Origin: Paraphoma chrysanthemicola
Taxonomy: Eukaryota; Ascomycota; Dothideomycetes; Pleosporales; Phaeosphaeriaceae
Assembly: GCA_020744225.1 (NCBI GenBank)
Contig: JAGMWG010000008.1
Location: forward strand, 1,612,001-1,676,000
Direction of reading: 5' to 3'
Length of the DNA stretch: 64,000 nucleotides
Shown one piece after another: positions 11,832-23,741 of the stretch. Made by a program: the position numbers and the translations under genes. The notes under the pieces were generated by a model. That model did not search any database. It worked only from the letters and a program-made list of their open reading frames with translations, and was not told where the DNA came from. Within the stretch, counting starts at the first letter, position 1; the number at the start of each line of letters is the position of its first letter.

Positions 11832-14436
11832 ATGTCCGCTACGGGAGAATAGCAATGGGACAAGAGGAGAGCAGTTTCGCGGTAGTATACACAGGAAGAG
11901 AGCGAGAGTATGTGTATGTGTGTGTAGTTTGAATGAGTTGAGCGATGAGATAAGAAGGAGAGTTCATTCCCCAGGGTAGCGCCAAACACCGGCGCACAAA
12001 AAGAGAAGATTCTAGACATGCCTTGACTTTTTGCAACAAAGGCTGTATATATTTGTGTCTTCTCCCAAGGTAGCATTTTGTATGGAGATCTTTTAACGAG
12101 GTTACATGAATTCTGTTCTGCGCATGGGGCATGCGAGGCCATTTTGGTGCTGCGTTCACGTTGCGTACGACATGTGCACTCGTGGAGCAAAAGCTTGACT
12201 CGATGCGTGCCTTACCACTCCTCATATCCCGAGTTTGAGAATGTCCTTGTGGTTTGTTCACGCCGCACTTGGACATGTATCACACCACACACCACACATA
12301 CTACACACATAAAGACAAGAACAGGAAGTTAAGCCTACGGCACTGGTCCATTGCGTTACGATACGCCGCAACGCCGCCCTCAGATTGATCGCTCAAACAG
12401 CGCGTGAGCGGCGTGGTCGTAAATCTAGACACGAGGCAGCAAAAAAATCCACAAAGCCATTGTTTCATCTAGACGTTCGTTCGAGGCGAGTACAGCGGCG
12501 CGGTGGATTGTTACGACAGTCATTCAGTGGCACGGAGTGGAGAGTGTATACAGAGATGTTTCATGGTCAGATGCAGTCATGCTAGGCTGTGGCGAACGAG
12601 ATGTGCCTCTGGGGCGGGAGTGGCGTGTGTTTCGGGGTTCGGGGATCAGTGTGAAGGATTGGGAGCGGGGTTTAGTTAAGGGAAGAGTTCGAGAGGCACA
12701 GGGAGGGCGTTTTTCAGAGGAGAGAGATACAGATGTTAACGGATGTGATGCAGGATAGGTTTGTTCAATGAAAAGGTTGTGTGTGTAGGGTACGTGAGAG
12801 GAGGATCACTTATGTGATTGCGAGAAGAGCAAGTCACATGCTTGAAGTGTTTGTCAGGATTGAGGTTGGTGGTGCATGGGCCATGTGTTCTGTTGTGTTG
12901 CGTCGTCGTCTTGCTCTCGTAATGGTGTTGTCTAGATACAGTCTGACTGCTGTGATCATGACGCGTGCCATTACACCATAGGACCGAGTCGGATGATCGA
13001 GAACTCACGGTTGCTCAAACCTAACGACTTGATAGGATGTTAGCATTAATCTGTCCCGGCAGTGCCGCGGACGAATGTACATGGAGCGACGCTGGGTCTG
13101 ACGGCCGTGTGCGAGGCAGTTTCGTGAGTTGACCAAGAAGACAGCACAGGCTTTGCGACATGCTATCATGAGGCACCGTTCGGGGCGCAGGTGCTGGTGA
13201 GATATCTTGGCATGCTCCGGATAGATGACGACGATGCAGTCGTGCCGATTCAGTCCTCAATCCAACGGGATGATCCGCACGAACGCAGGAGGATTTGCGA
13301 GTTGGTGCTTGGCGTGACAGCAGCAGATAGTGAGTGATGTGGATGCAAATAGTACGTGAGAATCCACTTGCAAACATGATGGCAGGAGGGACGCCTGATG
13401 GGGCTGCTTCGCATTCATCAAACACAAGTTTAGCCTTGCGGCTCATGGCTCAGCCTCGTCCGAGCGGGTAGTGGATATAGACGAAAAGGCCCGTTGTATT
13501 TGTGCAACGATTGGCCATTAATAATGCACGAAATCTGGTCAGTCTTCCATGGGGAGGAGATGCTAAGAACAGACGCCGAGAAGCTGGGAAGCTAGATACG
13601 GGTCGTAGGAATCAGCACCAAGATACCTGGAAGGGAAATTGCTGGAACCGAGGTCGAGAACGCAGTGCGTGTAACGCGAAGTCCAGGGCAAGCCGATGCG
13701 ATTGGTCAGACCTGAAAGACTCGATCACGAGTGATGATGTTGTGCGGCCAGTATTCTCGTCACCTCTCGTATCGTGCACAGGTTGAATCCACGGCAGTCG
13801 AGATGCGATCGTGTCGTCGCGATCAGCTGAATATAGCTGTGCCTCTTGACGCGCCGCAATCTGGTATTTCCAGCGGCCATCATGAAACAAACGAGAGGGA
13901 AGTGCTTGGCCAAAATAAGCAGCAAAGAAGGAAGGATGCGAGCATGTTGGTTGGAGTGGTGTTTGGCCCAAGTGCGGGAGGCGCATTTCGGGAAAGCAGA
14001 CATGGGTGGCCTCACTTAGCGCAGGCTGAGCTGCACCAAAATAACTCCGCCATCGTGCATCACTCCCTCTTCAGTCTGGCGCGGGGTCCGAACACTTGCG
14101 ACCCCAGCAGAGGATGGACACACTCGCCGCACGCCGCCGCTGCTGCGTGATGGCAGAGCGCTCGTCGCGCCGCAGGAAATGGTGCCGAAGCAAGATGGGC
14201 GCGGTATTTGTATCTAGATGGTGTCGCAAAGTTGTCTTACTCTGCCTCTGCACGCCCGTGTCCGCAGCGCCCACTACGGACTCTATTTCACAGTCTCATC
14301 TCAGCCGACTCCGGCAGCCCTCTGCACCCGAGCGCCACACCGTCGCTATTGGCTGGCCCCAGCAGCTGTGCATGTTGCCTTAGTAGGACTATGCTATTTT
14401 GGCTCCGGACTCTGTATAATCCACTGCCCTGCCACC
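11832..14436. other. 2.6 kb gene-free stretch
   Basis: No convincing exon on either strand. Small open frames lack motifs. The part just before the next gene is pyrimidine-rich and in frame with it for 73 codons before the chosen ATG, so some of this stretch is probably a long leader. Simple AC-rich tracts occur around 12281-12315. Confidence 0.45.
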
Positions 14437-17400
14437 ATGACTACCCACGCGAGCCAGGTGCTCGGATCCCATAAGCCATCAACAACAAAACTACTTTGCC
14501 TCCAGCACGTTGTACTCTTACATTCCACCACCGACCGTCCCTGCAGCTCGAACTTATTGCCACCTCAAGTTGAGCAGACTAGCGACTCCGAGATTCGAAA
14601 AGACTTACCAAGCCCTGAGAGGGATGCTTCAGTAGGCAGACGCAAGAGGAGGATGTCGTTACTTAGGAATAACGGTTCAAAGAAATCGGCTACCATATTG
14701 CATGCTGTGCCAGAGACCACATGCGATACGGGTCTCCTCACTGATCAGCGAGACACAACCACGTACGCTTGCCAGGATGTTCGCAGCAAATCACAGCCAT
14801 TGTCAGGCAGCCAACCATCGACGTCACCAACATACAAAGATATTTCCAGATCCAGAACCCGGGGCAGTAGTGCAACCCAATCTCCCATCAAGTCTGGCGC
14901 TGTTGATGACTTGAAGTCGGTATTCAGCAATTCATCACTCAAAGGAGCTATTGGGGTTTACAAGCACGGCAAGATCCAGTGGCGCCAGAAAGATCGCGCA
15001 TGTTCCGAGACTGGAATCAAGAACGGACTCGTCGCAGAAAAGAGATTGAGACCAAAGATACATGTAATAATCCCCAGCGAGAACCGCGATCGCCCCCTGC
15101 CGGCTCTCCCGTTCTTTGGCCAGCCCACCAGGAACCATATCACAACAGCGGCCATTTCATGCGAGAATGTGCAGGACGTGTCGCCTCCATCTTCGGGTCC
15201 AAAGGGCGTCATGAGGAACTCCGTCGTGTCACCGCTCAATCAACTGCAGCCAGCAGACTCAGGCAATTTTCAGCGGTCGATGAGTCGAGCTATTCGCAAG
15301 CCATCAGCTGCAAGGCATCGTCGAGGGGTATCGAGACCAAGCACTTCTTCAGTGGATTCACACGACAGCGACTCCGCTTCGACATATAGCAACCGCTCCT
15401 CAGAGACAAGTGTTGAGGCAGATAGCCCGGCCTTTGCCCGGAAGCATACGCGCCATTACAGCGTCCAAAATCCGGTGGTTGCTGGAGTGTTTGACTCGTC
15501 TCCAGAATCATACGTGAAGCCGTTTGTGCAACCATCCAGTGCGCCGCCACGTCGATACACGCATCATACACCCATAGAGGCAGACTGTACGTTCCGACGA
15601 ACCTGCACCTTGCAGCGTACCCGCAACGCTTCAGGTGGCCTCAGTCGCCAACCCACGATTAATCGAAAGTCGTCAAAATGTAGTACTAGGCGCCGCAGTC
15701 TTGCATCAACCATGGGTGTAATTGACGGTGCAATCAGTCGCTCGACATCGAGACAGCTCTCCAGCACTCTCAGGGTTTCCAGTCCAACATTGAGTGAAGC
15801 AGAGAATGACCTCGAGGAGCAGCTTACCTCATTCGAAGAAGACCTGAAGCCGCGTACACCGACCGAAGCAGATAAGCAACGCCTGACTACTCTAACGGAG
15901 ACCAGTCCGTTCCATTGGGATGAGGTTGTAGATCAAGAGACCTCAAGCTTAACCGTTCACCAGCCACAGGGAGACTCATCTGATGTAGGCAAAACTACCA
16001 GTTCGCCTCCAGCGCTCCCTAGGAAGTCTAGCAAGCGGCAGTCTGTCAATCCGGATGGGTATCGAATGTCCCGCGTCCCACGCGATCACATCGCATCGCA
16101 GCTGGAAAGAAGCCGTTCTCGCCAACGTCTTACAATCACGATTCCAGAGTTCAATAGAGTGACGGAAAATTTTGAGCCTTTGCCACTTCCGGTACCGCCA
16201 AAGCATGTGAAGCGGACTATCACACCGAAAAGCGCAGAAGGGGTGATACTGAACATTTTTCTGAATCTGACCCATTTCGACGACCTCTTTGCCGCAGCTG
16301 TTGTCAACAGGGGTTTCTATCGAGTGTTTAAGCGTCACGAGTTGGATCTCATCAAGTCCACATTGAAGAAGATGTCGCCACCTGCTTGGGAGTTTAGGGA
16401 GATTGCTTTTCCCGGACACGACATGCTGCATGACGAGGATCTTGAGATGACAAGACCACAGGAGGAGTATACACCTTCAACGTACCTTCAGTTGCAGAAG
16501 CGAGATACTCACACTATCCGCTCTATCAAGACGCTGATCAGGGAGAAGTGCCAGTCGTTTGTCAGACCTGAAATTTCTATTGCTTTGATGAGCGACAGCG
16601 CCCCTGAGGCAGCACGCATCGACAATGCTCTATGGCGCATCTGGACGTTCTGTAAGATTTTTGGGTCAGGTAAAGGCCGGGAAGAGGATATTGTTGCTCA
16701 GCAAGATTGGCTCAGAGGTGGTGCTATGGTTCATCAGCAGGCATGCACGTCAAGCTTCATGAGCACCGATTTCATGAACGACACCTTGGTCGGTGCGCCG
16801 GAATGTTTTGCAAAGGGTAATGAAGGCGGTTTGACTGCGGAGCAACTCTTCGACATGATGGAGCTGTGGAACTGCTTGGGTGTGCTACTGCAGGGGTTCG
16901 AAGGCCGCACCGCTCAAGCGCGCGAGCATGGTATCTACGACAACACCGAGATCCGTGGTGGTGACATTGATGGGGAGGAGATGATGCTTGGTAAGTGGTC
17001 AGATCCACACCTCGAACCCTATGCTGACAACTCTAGACGAATGGTGCTACTACCTCCTTACCTTTGGTCTCTCCACAGTGCTCGAGCTCGCAACTCCCCT
17101 GCACACAAGTCCCTTCAAACTTGCCGCCAACCACGGCTGGACCACCTGGACTCCTCCAGTCTTCGGCGGCTCGCGGCGCAACTTCTTCAAAGAAGCAGCA
17201 TCCCGCGTCTACGAAGACAAGATCGCATACACATACGCCACAACCTCGACGCGCGACATCCAGCGCCAGCTCAGCAAGCAGCGCATCCAGCGCCACATCA
17301 CCGAGCTAAGGCATCGCAAGACCAACGGCCCCCGTCTGCCCATGATCCGCATGAGCCAGGAACGTCCCATGAGCGAATGGTCCACCGTCATGAACAACCT

Positions 17401-18133
17401 TACCCGCGCACCACCACTTCCAGAGAACAACATCGTCTCACACATCCCCACCATCCGCTCCTCCTCTGCCCACGGACAAGACCTCACAGTCCCTATCATC
17501 GCTGAACTCCCAGCTTCACGCACACCCCCGCCACCAGACACTAGCACCCGCTCGTCGTCGCCGCACCGCACATTCGCGCAGCCATTACTTCCCACGCCAC
17601 CACCGTCTACGGTCCCGAGCACGCGTGATAGAAGCAGTGTTGCGACGAGCATGCCATCGATAGAAGAACATCCTCAAGGACGCGTGCATCAACATCAGCA
17701 TCAGCATCAACACCCAGTCGGTGGGTATTATCTTCCCGACGACAAGAAGAGCATGCAGATGCAGCATAGTATTCCCCCGCCACCACCACTATCCACACAT
17801 CCTGCTTTCCGGCATTATAACCCTTCATCATTCCTGCACCCCCAATCACACCCACACCAACCTTCCCATCCCCCACATCAGCAATACAACCCGCACACGA
17901 CGCACGTCAGACAAGGCAGTGCTGATTCCGCCAACTCGGCATTCGCACAACATCCAACTCAAGACGCGATCTTCGGATCCCAGGCCCATGAGAATACAGC
18001 CGAGAAGGCGATTTATCGGATTGTCGAGATGGGATTCACGGCGGAGCAGGCGAGGGAGGCGTTGAGGATGACGGACCTCGGGGATGGATTGCGCGTTGAA
18101 GCGGCTGTGAATGTTTTGTTGGCGAGGGTTTGA
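14437..18133 (+). CDS. Large disordered protein with C-terminal UBA domain
   Basis: Two exons, join(14437..16990,17037..18133), intron 46 bp, 1216 aa. I chose MTTHASQVLGSHK because its ATG sits in a strong GCCACC context; an in-frame ATG at 14218 is also open. Residues 1-600 are Ser/Thr/Pro/Arg-rich and look unstructured. A helical segment near residue 600 (GVILNIFLNLTHFDDLFAAA, then VVNRGFYRVFKRHELDLIK) resembles an F-box-like or coil region. A folded part follows (WCYYLLTFGLSTVLEL). The tail is His/Gln/Pro-rich, with repeated CAT/CAG codons near 17690-17710, and ends in a UBA domain (AEKAIYRIVEMGFTAEQARE). UBA domains bind ubiquitin, so a role in ubiquitin signalling is plausible but not shown. 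Confidence 0.8.
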
Positions 18134-18484
18134 GTGAAGAGTGTTTGGTGGAGGGCTTGGTTTCTTTTGTTCTGTTTTGGATTTATCGGATTTGGACACT
18201 GAGATTTGAGATTGAAGGAGAGTGAGAGAGGGAGTGAGTGGAGCGTAAGAAAGATACCCCAAACTGTCGTTTAGCCATTTCCTAGTTTCTTGTCATGTTA
18301 TTAGTATCTGGAGGAATCAAGTGTACATTACATTGGAAAGAGCAATAGTTCTTCGTTCAAATTGTGTATTGATATCTCCATCTCTTCTCAAGACTTAGCC
18401 CAAGTATCATCTAAGATGTCTATGAAAACTCCAGTGCTATGCAAATATCTTACAGCCGCAAAGTCTGAATACCCATCACATATC
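18134..18484. other. Convergent 3' intergenic
   Basis: Lies between two converging stops. It is AT-richer than its flanks and holds only 3' UTR-like sequence. Confidence 0.4.
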
Positions 18485-19740
18485 CTACGAAACCTCCTCC
18501 ACCATCCTCCCCGCAAACGGTCTCGAATTCTTCGGCGCCAAATCACCCGCAAAGAAGCTTCCCACGGGCGCCTGAAGCCATTCATCCGGCACGCCCATCT
18601 GTGTTCCTTTTGCGTTCTGCACGTACCGCACAAACAGCGGATTCGCTCTCTCGGGCTCGTCCCCGTCTTCCTGGCCGGAGCCCGAGGTGTCGAGGGCGCG
18701 GCGGCCGCGCTTGGGGGGTTGTTTCTTGAGAAGGCGGTTGATGGTGTCCATCTGTGTGGTGTTAGACATGCAACGTATAGTTGAAGGTACAAAAGACATA
18801 CCTTCTCCTCTTCATTGCGCTTCTCGCTGAGGTTCTTTCTCCGGCGGGCCATTTCCGCTCTGCGCATGGCATTCTCTTCAGCTGTGAGATGTTTCTTCTT
18901 CTGCGCTTCGTTGGAGAGCGCCATGAGCCCGCCGTCGCTGCCTTCCTCGACCAGCGCGCGTTGCCGCTTGGTCATCTTGCTGACGTCTGGTGTTTGGCCG
19001 CGACTGAGGTCCTCGTCGCTGTCCATTTCCTCGTCCAGGTCGCCGTTCTGATCAGCCATGTCGTCGTCCTCGTCGCCCTCTGCATCCTCGTCTTCGCCCT
19101 CTGCATCCTCCTCGTCGAGGTCGGAGTCGGGGTCGCTGAGGTCGTCGTCATCGTCGTCGTCGTCCATGGCCATTTCCTTTGCTTCGACCGAGTCTTGCGG
19201 CTTGGAGATGTTGATGATGGGCTTGACGGGGATGCTTTGCTTGGTGGAAACGACGATGCGCGGGGCTGGCGTGCTGTCCTCTGCATCGTCGTCCTCGTCG
19301 CCTTCAGCATCCATGTCCTCGTCCTCATCGCCCTCGGCGTCTACATCGTCTTCTTCGTCCTCGTCATCGTCGACGTCCATGGCGTCCACCTCCTCGGCCT
19401 CCTCGTCGTCTTCGTCGTCGTCATCCTCGCTGTCGACCTCGCGGACGATCCTGCTGCTCCGCGACGCGCGCTTGCCGGCGACAATGTTCTGTCTGCTCAC
19501 TCCGGGCTTGGGCACGGCGCCGCTCGTTGCCTGCCTGAGCTTGCCCGGCGACGACTTGACCGTCAGGTGGATTGACTGGCGCGTCTCCTCGGGCGAGGAG
19601 CGCTGGATAACGGCGGCAGCGGCAGCGGCGGCGGCGGAAGCGGGCGACTGGTTGGCGGTGCCGCGTCGTGGGCGGGTCGAGGAGGCGGTCGGGGCACTGC
19701 TGGCTGTCAGAGGGGCGGCGCGCGCACGTAGACGGGGCAT
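18485..19740 (-). CDS. IES2: INO80 chromatin-remodelling complex subunit, Ies2/INO80B-like
   Basis: Two exons, complement(join(18485..18751,18802..19740)), intron 50 bp, 401 aa. The N-terminus is basic and low-complexity with an alanine run. Residues ~105-260 carry long Asp/Glu tracts broken by repeats of DAEGDEDED type, encoded by GAC/GAG repeats. The PAPA-1/Ies2 region follows: MTKRQRALVEEG, then KKKHLTAEENAMRRAEMARR, RKNLSEKRNEEEKMDTINRL and LLKKQPPKRGR. The C-terminal WLQAPVGSFF segment is typical of the family's end. Ies2 activates the Ino80 ATPase in the nucleus. The frame is open upstream to 19902, but MPRLRARAAPL is the first likely start. Family call is strong on the KRQR...KLL(K)KQ block. 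Confidence 0.87.
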
Positions 19741-19828
19741 GGTGGTGAGGTGGAGGAGGAGGTGGCTCCGCGGGTGAGGCGGTGGGCGCGGTAGGTCGTG
19801 GGCGGCAGCAGGAAGGATTGCGACGGCG

Positions 19829-20099
19829 TCAGACGGCCTGTGTTGGTGGGCAGGGGTGGTGGGACTGTGGCACAGGCGTGGTGGTGAAAGGCAGAGGGGC
19901 AATACGCGCGCTGATAGGCGCCATGCAGGCCTCAGTGCTGCTCTGCGAGTCCTTGTGCTCCCGCCTGCCCTTGGCGCGAGCTATGCGTGTTGCAGTCAGC
20001 CACATACCTGCTGTTCCCATTCATCCACTCGTCGGCGCCCTCAGACTCGTCGTACTCGGTGCTGAGGCGGCGCATCCGCTTGCTCGCTCGGTCCGTCAT
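19829..20099 (-). CDS. Possible small protein or upstream exon of the Ies2 gene
   Basis: ATG at 20099 begins MTDRASKRMRRLSTEYDESE, then GADEWMNGNS, a charged, gene-like peptide. A GTATGT donor at 20007 and a CAG acceptor ending at 19965 give complement(join(19829..19964,20008..20099)), 75 aa, with a 43 bp intron. The second part (RREHKDSQSSTEACMAPISA) is less convincing. The first exon could instead be a 5' exon of the Ies2 gene whose splice partner I cannot identify. No family recognised. Confidence 0.25.
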
Positions 20100-20685
20100 C
20101 GCAGCGGCTGTGAGATGTGTGGCGGAAATGATTGGAAGCACTGGCAGCGACAATGGCGCGTTGCGGCGAATTACACATGCAGATAGTTCCTTCCTCGAGC
20201 CTTGTTGGCGATCGCAGCTTCCCCAGAAACTGGCCAGTCCCAAAGCGGAATGGTGCCGCTCACGTTCCGCTTTGGGTGTCATATACCGCAGTTTCAAAAG
20301 TCGATACTATTCATTTCATAGTACCTGCGAGATATCTTCATCATCTGCAAATTATCGGCCGAGTATAAAGGCTAGTCCCATATACAAGGTCGCTTCCATA
20401 TGTTGTGCCAGCTGCGCCCCGTATGCCCCTCCAACGTTCGTGTCCGCGTCATTCTTCCCGTCCAAAGACTCTCTTGCTGCATCCTCCAGCCTAGACTTTG
20501 CCTGTCTAGTATCGCGGTCGAGGTTGATTTCCCAATACGTGCTTCACAAATTCTTCCTCCGCTTCTGCTCCGCTCCCTCATTTAGTTCCGTCGGCACAAA
20601 ACACGAAATACGCCCTGCGAGATCCGTCATAGGTTCTGCCAATCTACGGCCCCATTCCCCCTCGAGTCTCCCGCACACCTCTTTC

Positions 20686-23325
20686 TCACCACCCACCCGC
20701 ATCCCACGCGGCATTGTTATCAGCATACGGATTCCCATATGTCGGCGGCATAGGCAGTAGATCCGGCTGAGCATGCATCCCCATCCCCTGATTCGCGCCA
20801 CTCGGTATCATACAGTCGTCGAAGCCATTGAAGTCGGATATATACTGCGGATCAGTAGCCACGGGCCAGCCGCTTGCGCTATGCATATATCCTCTCCCAT
20901 ACTCGTGTAGCGATTCTTGCTCGAACACGCTCGCAAAGTCCATTTGGTTGACCCCTTTGCGCAGTGTGTTGAGGACGGCTTTCAATCCATGGCTGGCGAC
21001 GGGATCGTCCTGCCGCATCCATTGCAGCCACCGGATCAGTTTCTTGACGGGTAGGACGAGGTCTGCATGGACCTGTACAACCTGCGGTGACATGGCGAGC
21101 AGGAAGACGGCCATGGCGCGCATGATGTAATGTACAAGACACCACCATGGTCCGTTGCGGAAGATGCGCTCGTCGGGCACGTCGGGAAGTAAGCGCGTGA
21201 CGCCGCGCGCAGCCTGCACACAGTCCCTGGCCATGGCGTCGGAGACGTGGCGCATTTGGTCCGATAGTTCATGGTGACTTCGTTGTGGTGATAACATGGG
21301 CCGAGTAATCAGAATCATCGAGTCGAACCAGCTGAAATGTAGCATCAGCCGCTCCCGGTCTGAGATTTGTGGGAGCAGGGCTTCCAGGCCCGACTTGAGT
21401 CTGACCACGCGATCTTGGACATCTTGCCAGGGCATCGTGGCTGCTCCTATCGTGTGTAAAGTCGACAGCGCCCATTGTGTAGTGATGGAGATTCTGGTAT
21501 AAGTTTGGAGCATGGACGTTGAGGGTATGCCGTGTTGCGTTACAGGTGGATCGCGTGGCAGGGGCGTGTTGCTGTCTTGAATCGAGAATGCGGATGGCCG
21601 GCCGATTGTCGAGCTTAAAAAGCAGTCGAGGGAGCGAAGACTCCACCAAGTTCGTGCGAGTGTCTCGGATCTGCCTGGATAGGGATAGTCGTCTTGACAC
21701 CGGAGATGGAGATTGAGCGCGACGCCGTAGCGTAGTGCAACGCCGACTGTGAGCCAGGCCCTGAGGAAGTATTAGCACTCGTCCTGGATTCATTGCATGT
21801 GCGTTGCCGAGTTCGCAGATGCTGACGGTACTATCCGGCAACTGAATAGATAGGGGCAAGCACTCACTTGTCAATTTGATGTGCCGTCAGGTAATAGAGT
21901 GACAGTAGCCCGTGACACTATGGGTGTCAGAGCGTTTGTGGCCAGTGCTTATTGCAAGACTCACCTGTACCTGCAGAAGATCAGGATCCGTTATCATGAG
22001 AGCAGAGTCCTTGAGGCCGAGAAGATGAATCGCACGGCTGATGTACGGTAAGTCTTCTCTCACTTTGTCAATGCTTGCATGAGCTGTTCGGTTGGTCATG
22101 TAGGACTGCCTAGCACCAATGGCAAGAACGAGGTTGAAAATAGCAAGCCACTTGTTCGTGACCTCGTTTTGTAGGCTGTAATACTGCGCTACCTGGGCCT
22201 CAAAATCGTACGGCAGGAGTGGTATCCATTCGTGACAGGTGTGTAGATAGTGTGGAATGAGTCGGTACGCAACGTCCGCGGGTGGTGTTTCGTAGGGAGC
22301 AATGAAGGGATCGAGAGCCAGCACAGTATTGGGCAGATAGAAACTCGCGTCTGGAGTATATTTGAGCGCAGTGTTGCCCTCGATCCGAAGTAGAGGACTC
22401 TCGCCAGCGACTTCCTGAGGTTCACCGTGCAGACTTGGCGTCCAGTGTGCATTTCCACTTTCGTGTTCGTGGAGAAGATTTGGGGTTTGAGTAGCAGCCC
22501 AGAAGTCCATGATGTTGACACCGTCTGCGATCGCAGGATTGACCTGATCAGGGATACTGATAAGGTCCACATTGTCGTCTTCAAAGGTTTCGTCGGTCTC
22601 CTGCAATACATCGTCGGGCAATGGTGGATACTCCTCTTCTAGCTTTAAGGAGTTAGTTTGTGTGGTTTGGAAGCTGGGCAAAGTTCGAGCAGATTGCACA
22701 AGTAGTACTTGAGTGGACTAACAGCATCCAGCCGTAGTCTCGGCGCACGATTCGCGGCGCGAAAGATCGTGAAAGGACGGTGTTTTGAGGAGGATCACCT
22801 TGGGTTGGTCGGAGATGGAGATATGGAGATACCAAAGTGTGGCTCACCTCGTCAAGTACATCCTCGATCTGTTGTCGTTCAGAAGGGTCCGCGCGTAGCC
22901 TGAGCTCATGAACGAGATCAACAAGGAGCTGTTTCTGCGTCGTGAGCTCTTTGACGCGATCGCGACGATTGTGCTCGTACACGCACGGCAGGTCGTTAGT
23001 TACGCACTCATTACATTGCGGTGTGACTCCGGAGCATTTAGATTCTGGTTGTGATGTTAGGTGTGCGGTTCGTGTAAAACGCTAGCAGCTCGACCATGGT
23101 GCCTCACTTCGCTTGCGGCATGATGTGCACTAGCCCATCTGTATCAGCTCCATCTGGTAGTACAAGAGGTGAAGGTAAGTTTCTTGGACTCACAGCCTTT
23201 TGGGCTCTTGGTTTCCGTGCTGATGCGGATTGTGACTCAGGTCTCTCTTGTCGGGGTATCAAAGCTCGGCCGCCATGGAAATCGACGTGAGGTAATGCCG
23301 GACGAATAGAATTGTTCTGCATCAT
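20686..23325 (-). CDS. Zn2Cys6 transcription factor, fungal-specific TF domain
   Basis: Six exons: complement(join(20686..21760,21868..21917,21965..22717,22848..23044,23108..23129,23194..23325)), 742 aa, all phases consistent. A 22 bp exon is needed to build the binuclear zinc cluster: ACTSCRKRKSKC then SGVTPQCNECVTNDLPC, with the exact C-x2-C-x6-C-x6-C-x2-C-x6-C spacing. A coiled linker follows (VKELTTQKQLLVDLVHELRL). The middle homology region includes CHGLLSLYYLTAHQIDKAWL, TVGVALRYGVALNLHLR, WWSLRSLDCFLSSTIGRPSA and SNTPLPRDPP. The factor should bind CGG-type sites in the nucleus. The 130 bp intron 22718..22847 is the least certain boundary. It lies 416 bp downstream of, and co-oriented with, the rhamnogalacturonate lyase gene, so a pathway-specific role is plausible. 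Confidence 0.9.
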
Positions 23326-23741
23326 CGCGGACCCATCTTGGTTGCGCCGGTATTGGTGAAATGGGTGCGGCCATATTTTGTTGTAGATGTGTTGGTGCCA
23401 CCAAGGTGCTTTGCGCCCTGTGATAGGCCGACGGTAAAGGTGCCCGTACCTATGGAGTCAGCCTCCGCTCCACTTAAACAAATCAGTGCAGGATCTCGAT
23501 GCCATCGAATCCATCGCGATTTCGAAATCCCCGGCGCACCCGCTCGGATCGGACGCTGCTCACAGCTCACGTGGCTAGTCCGCAACGGTACGATGGTATC
23601 ACGGCACAACAGGACGTTCCAACAATATTTGGAATTGGTATGCATGGTTACCCGTCAAAGCGGGAGATTGACTGTCAAAAGTACGATCGACGCAGGTGGG
23701 TTATGTCATTGTTCGACGGCATCTAGAATGCTCGGCATTTC
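23326..23741. other. Intergenic between lyase and regulator
   Basis: Holds the 3' end of the lyase gene and the promoter of the Zn2Cys6 gene. No gene seen. Confidence 0.4.

Noticed and set aside
13021..13446. Minus-strand frame of 141 codons in the 2.6 kb gap
   Set aside because: Biased Ser/Arg/His content with no recognisable domain and no splice partners.
18781..19777. Long plus-strand frames over the Ies2 gene, rich in Ser or in Leu/Val
   Set aside because: They mirror the repetitive GAC/GAG acid tracts of the minus-strand gene; the residues are what complementary codons give and no motif is present.
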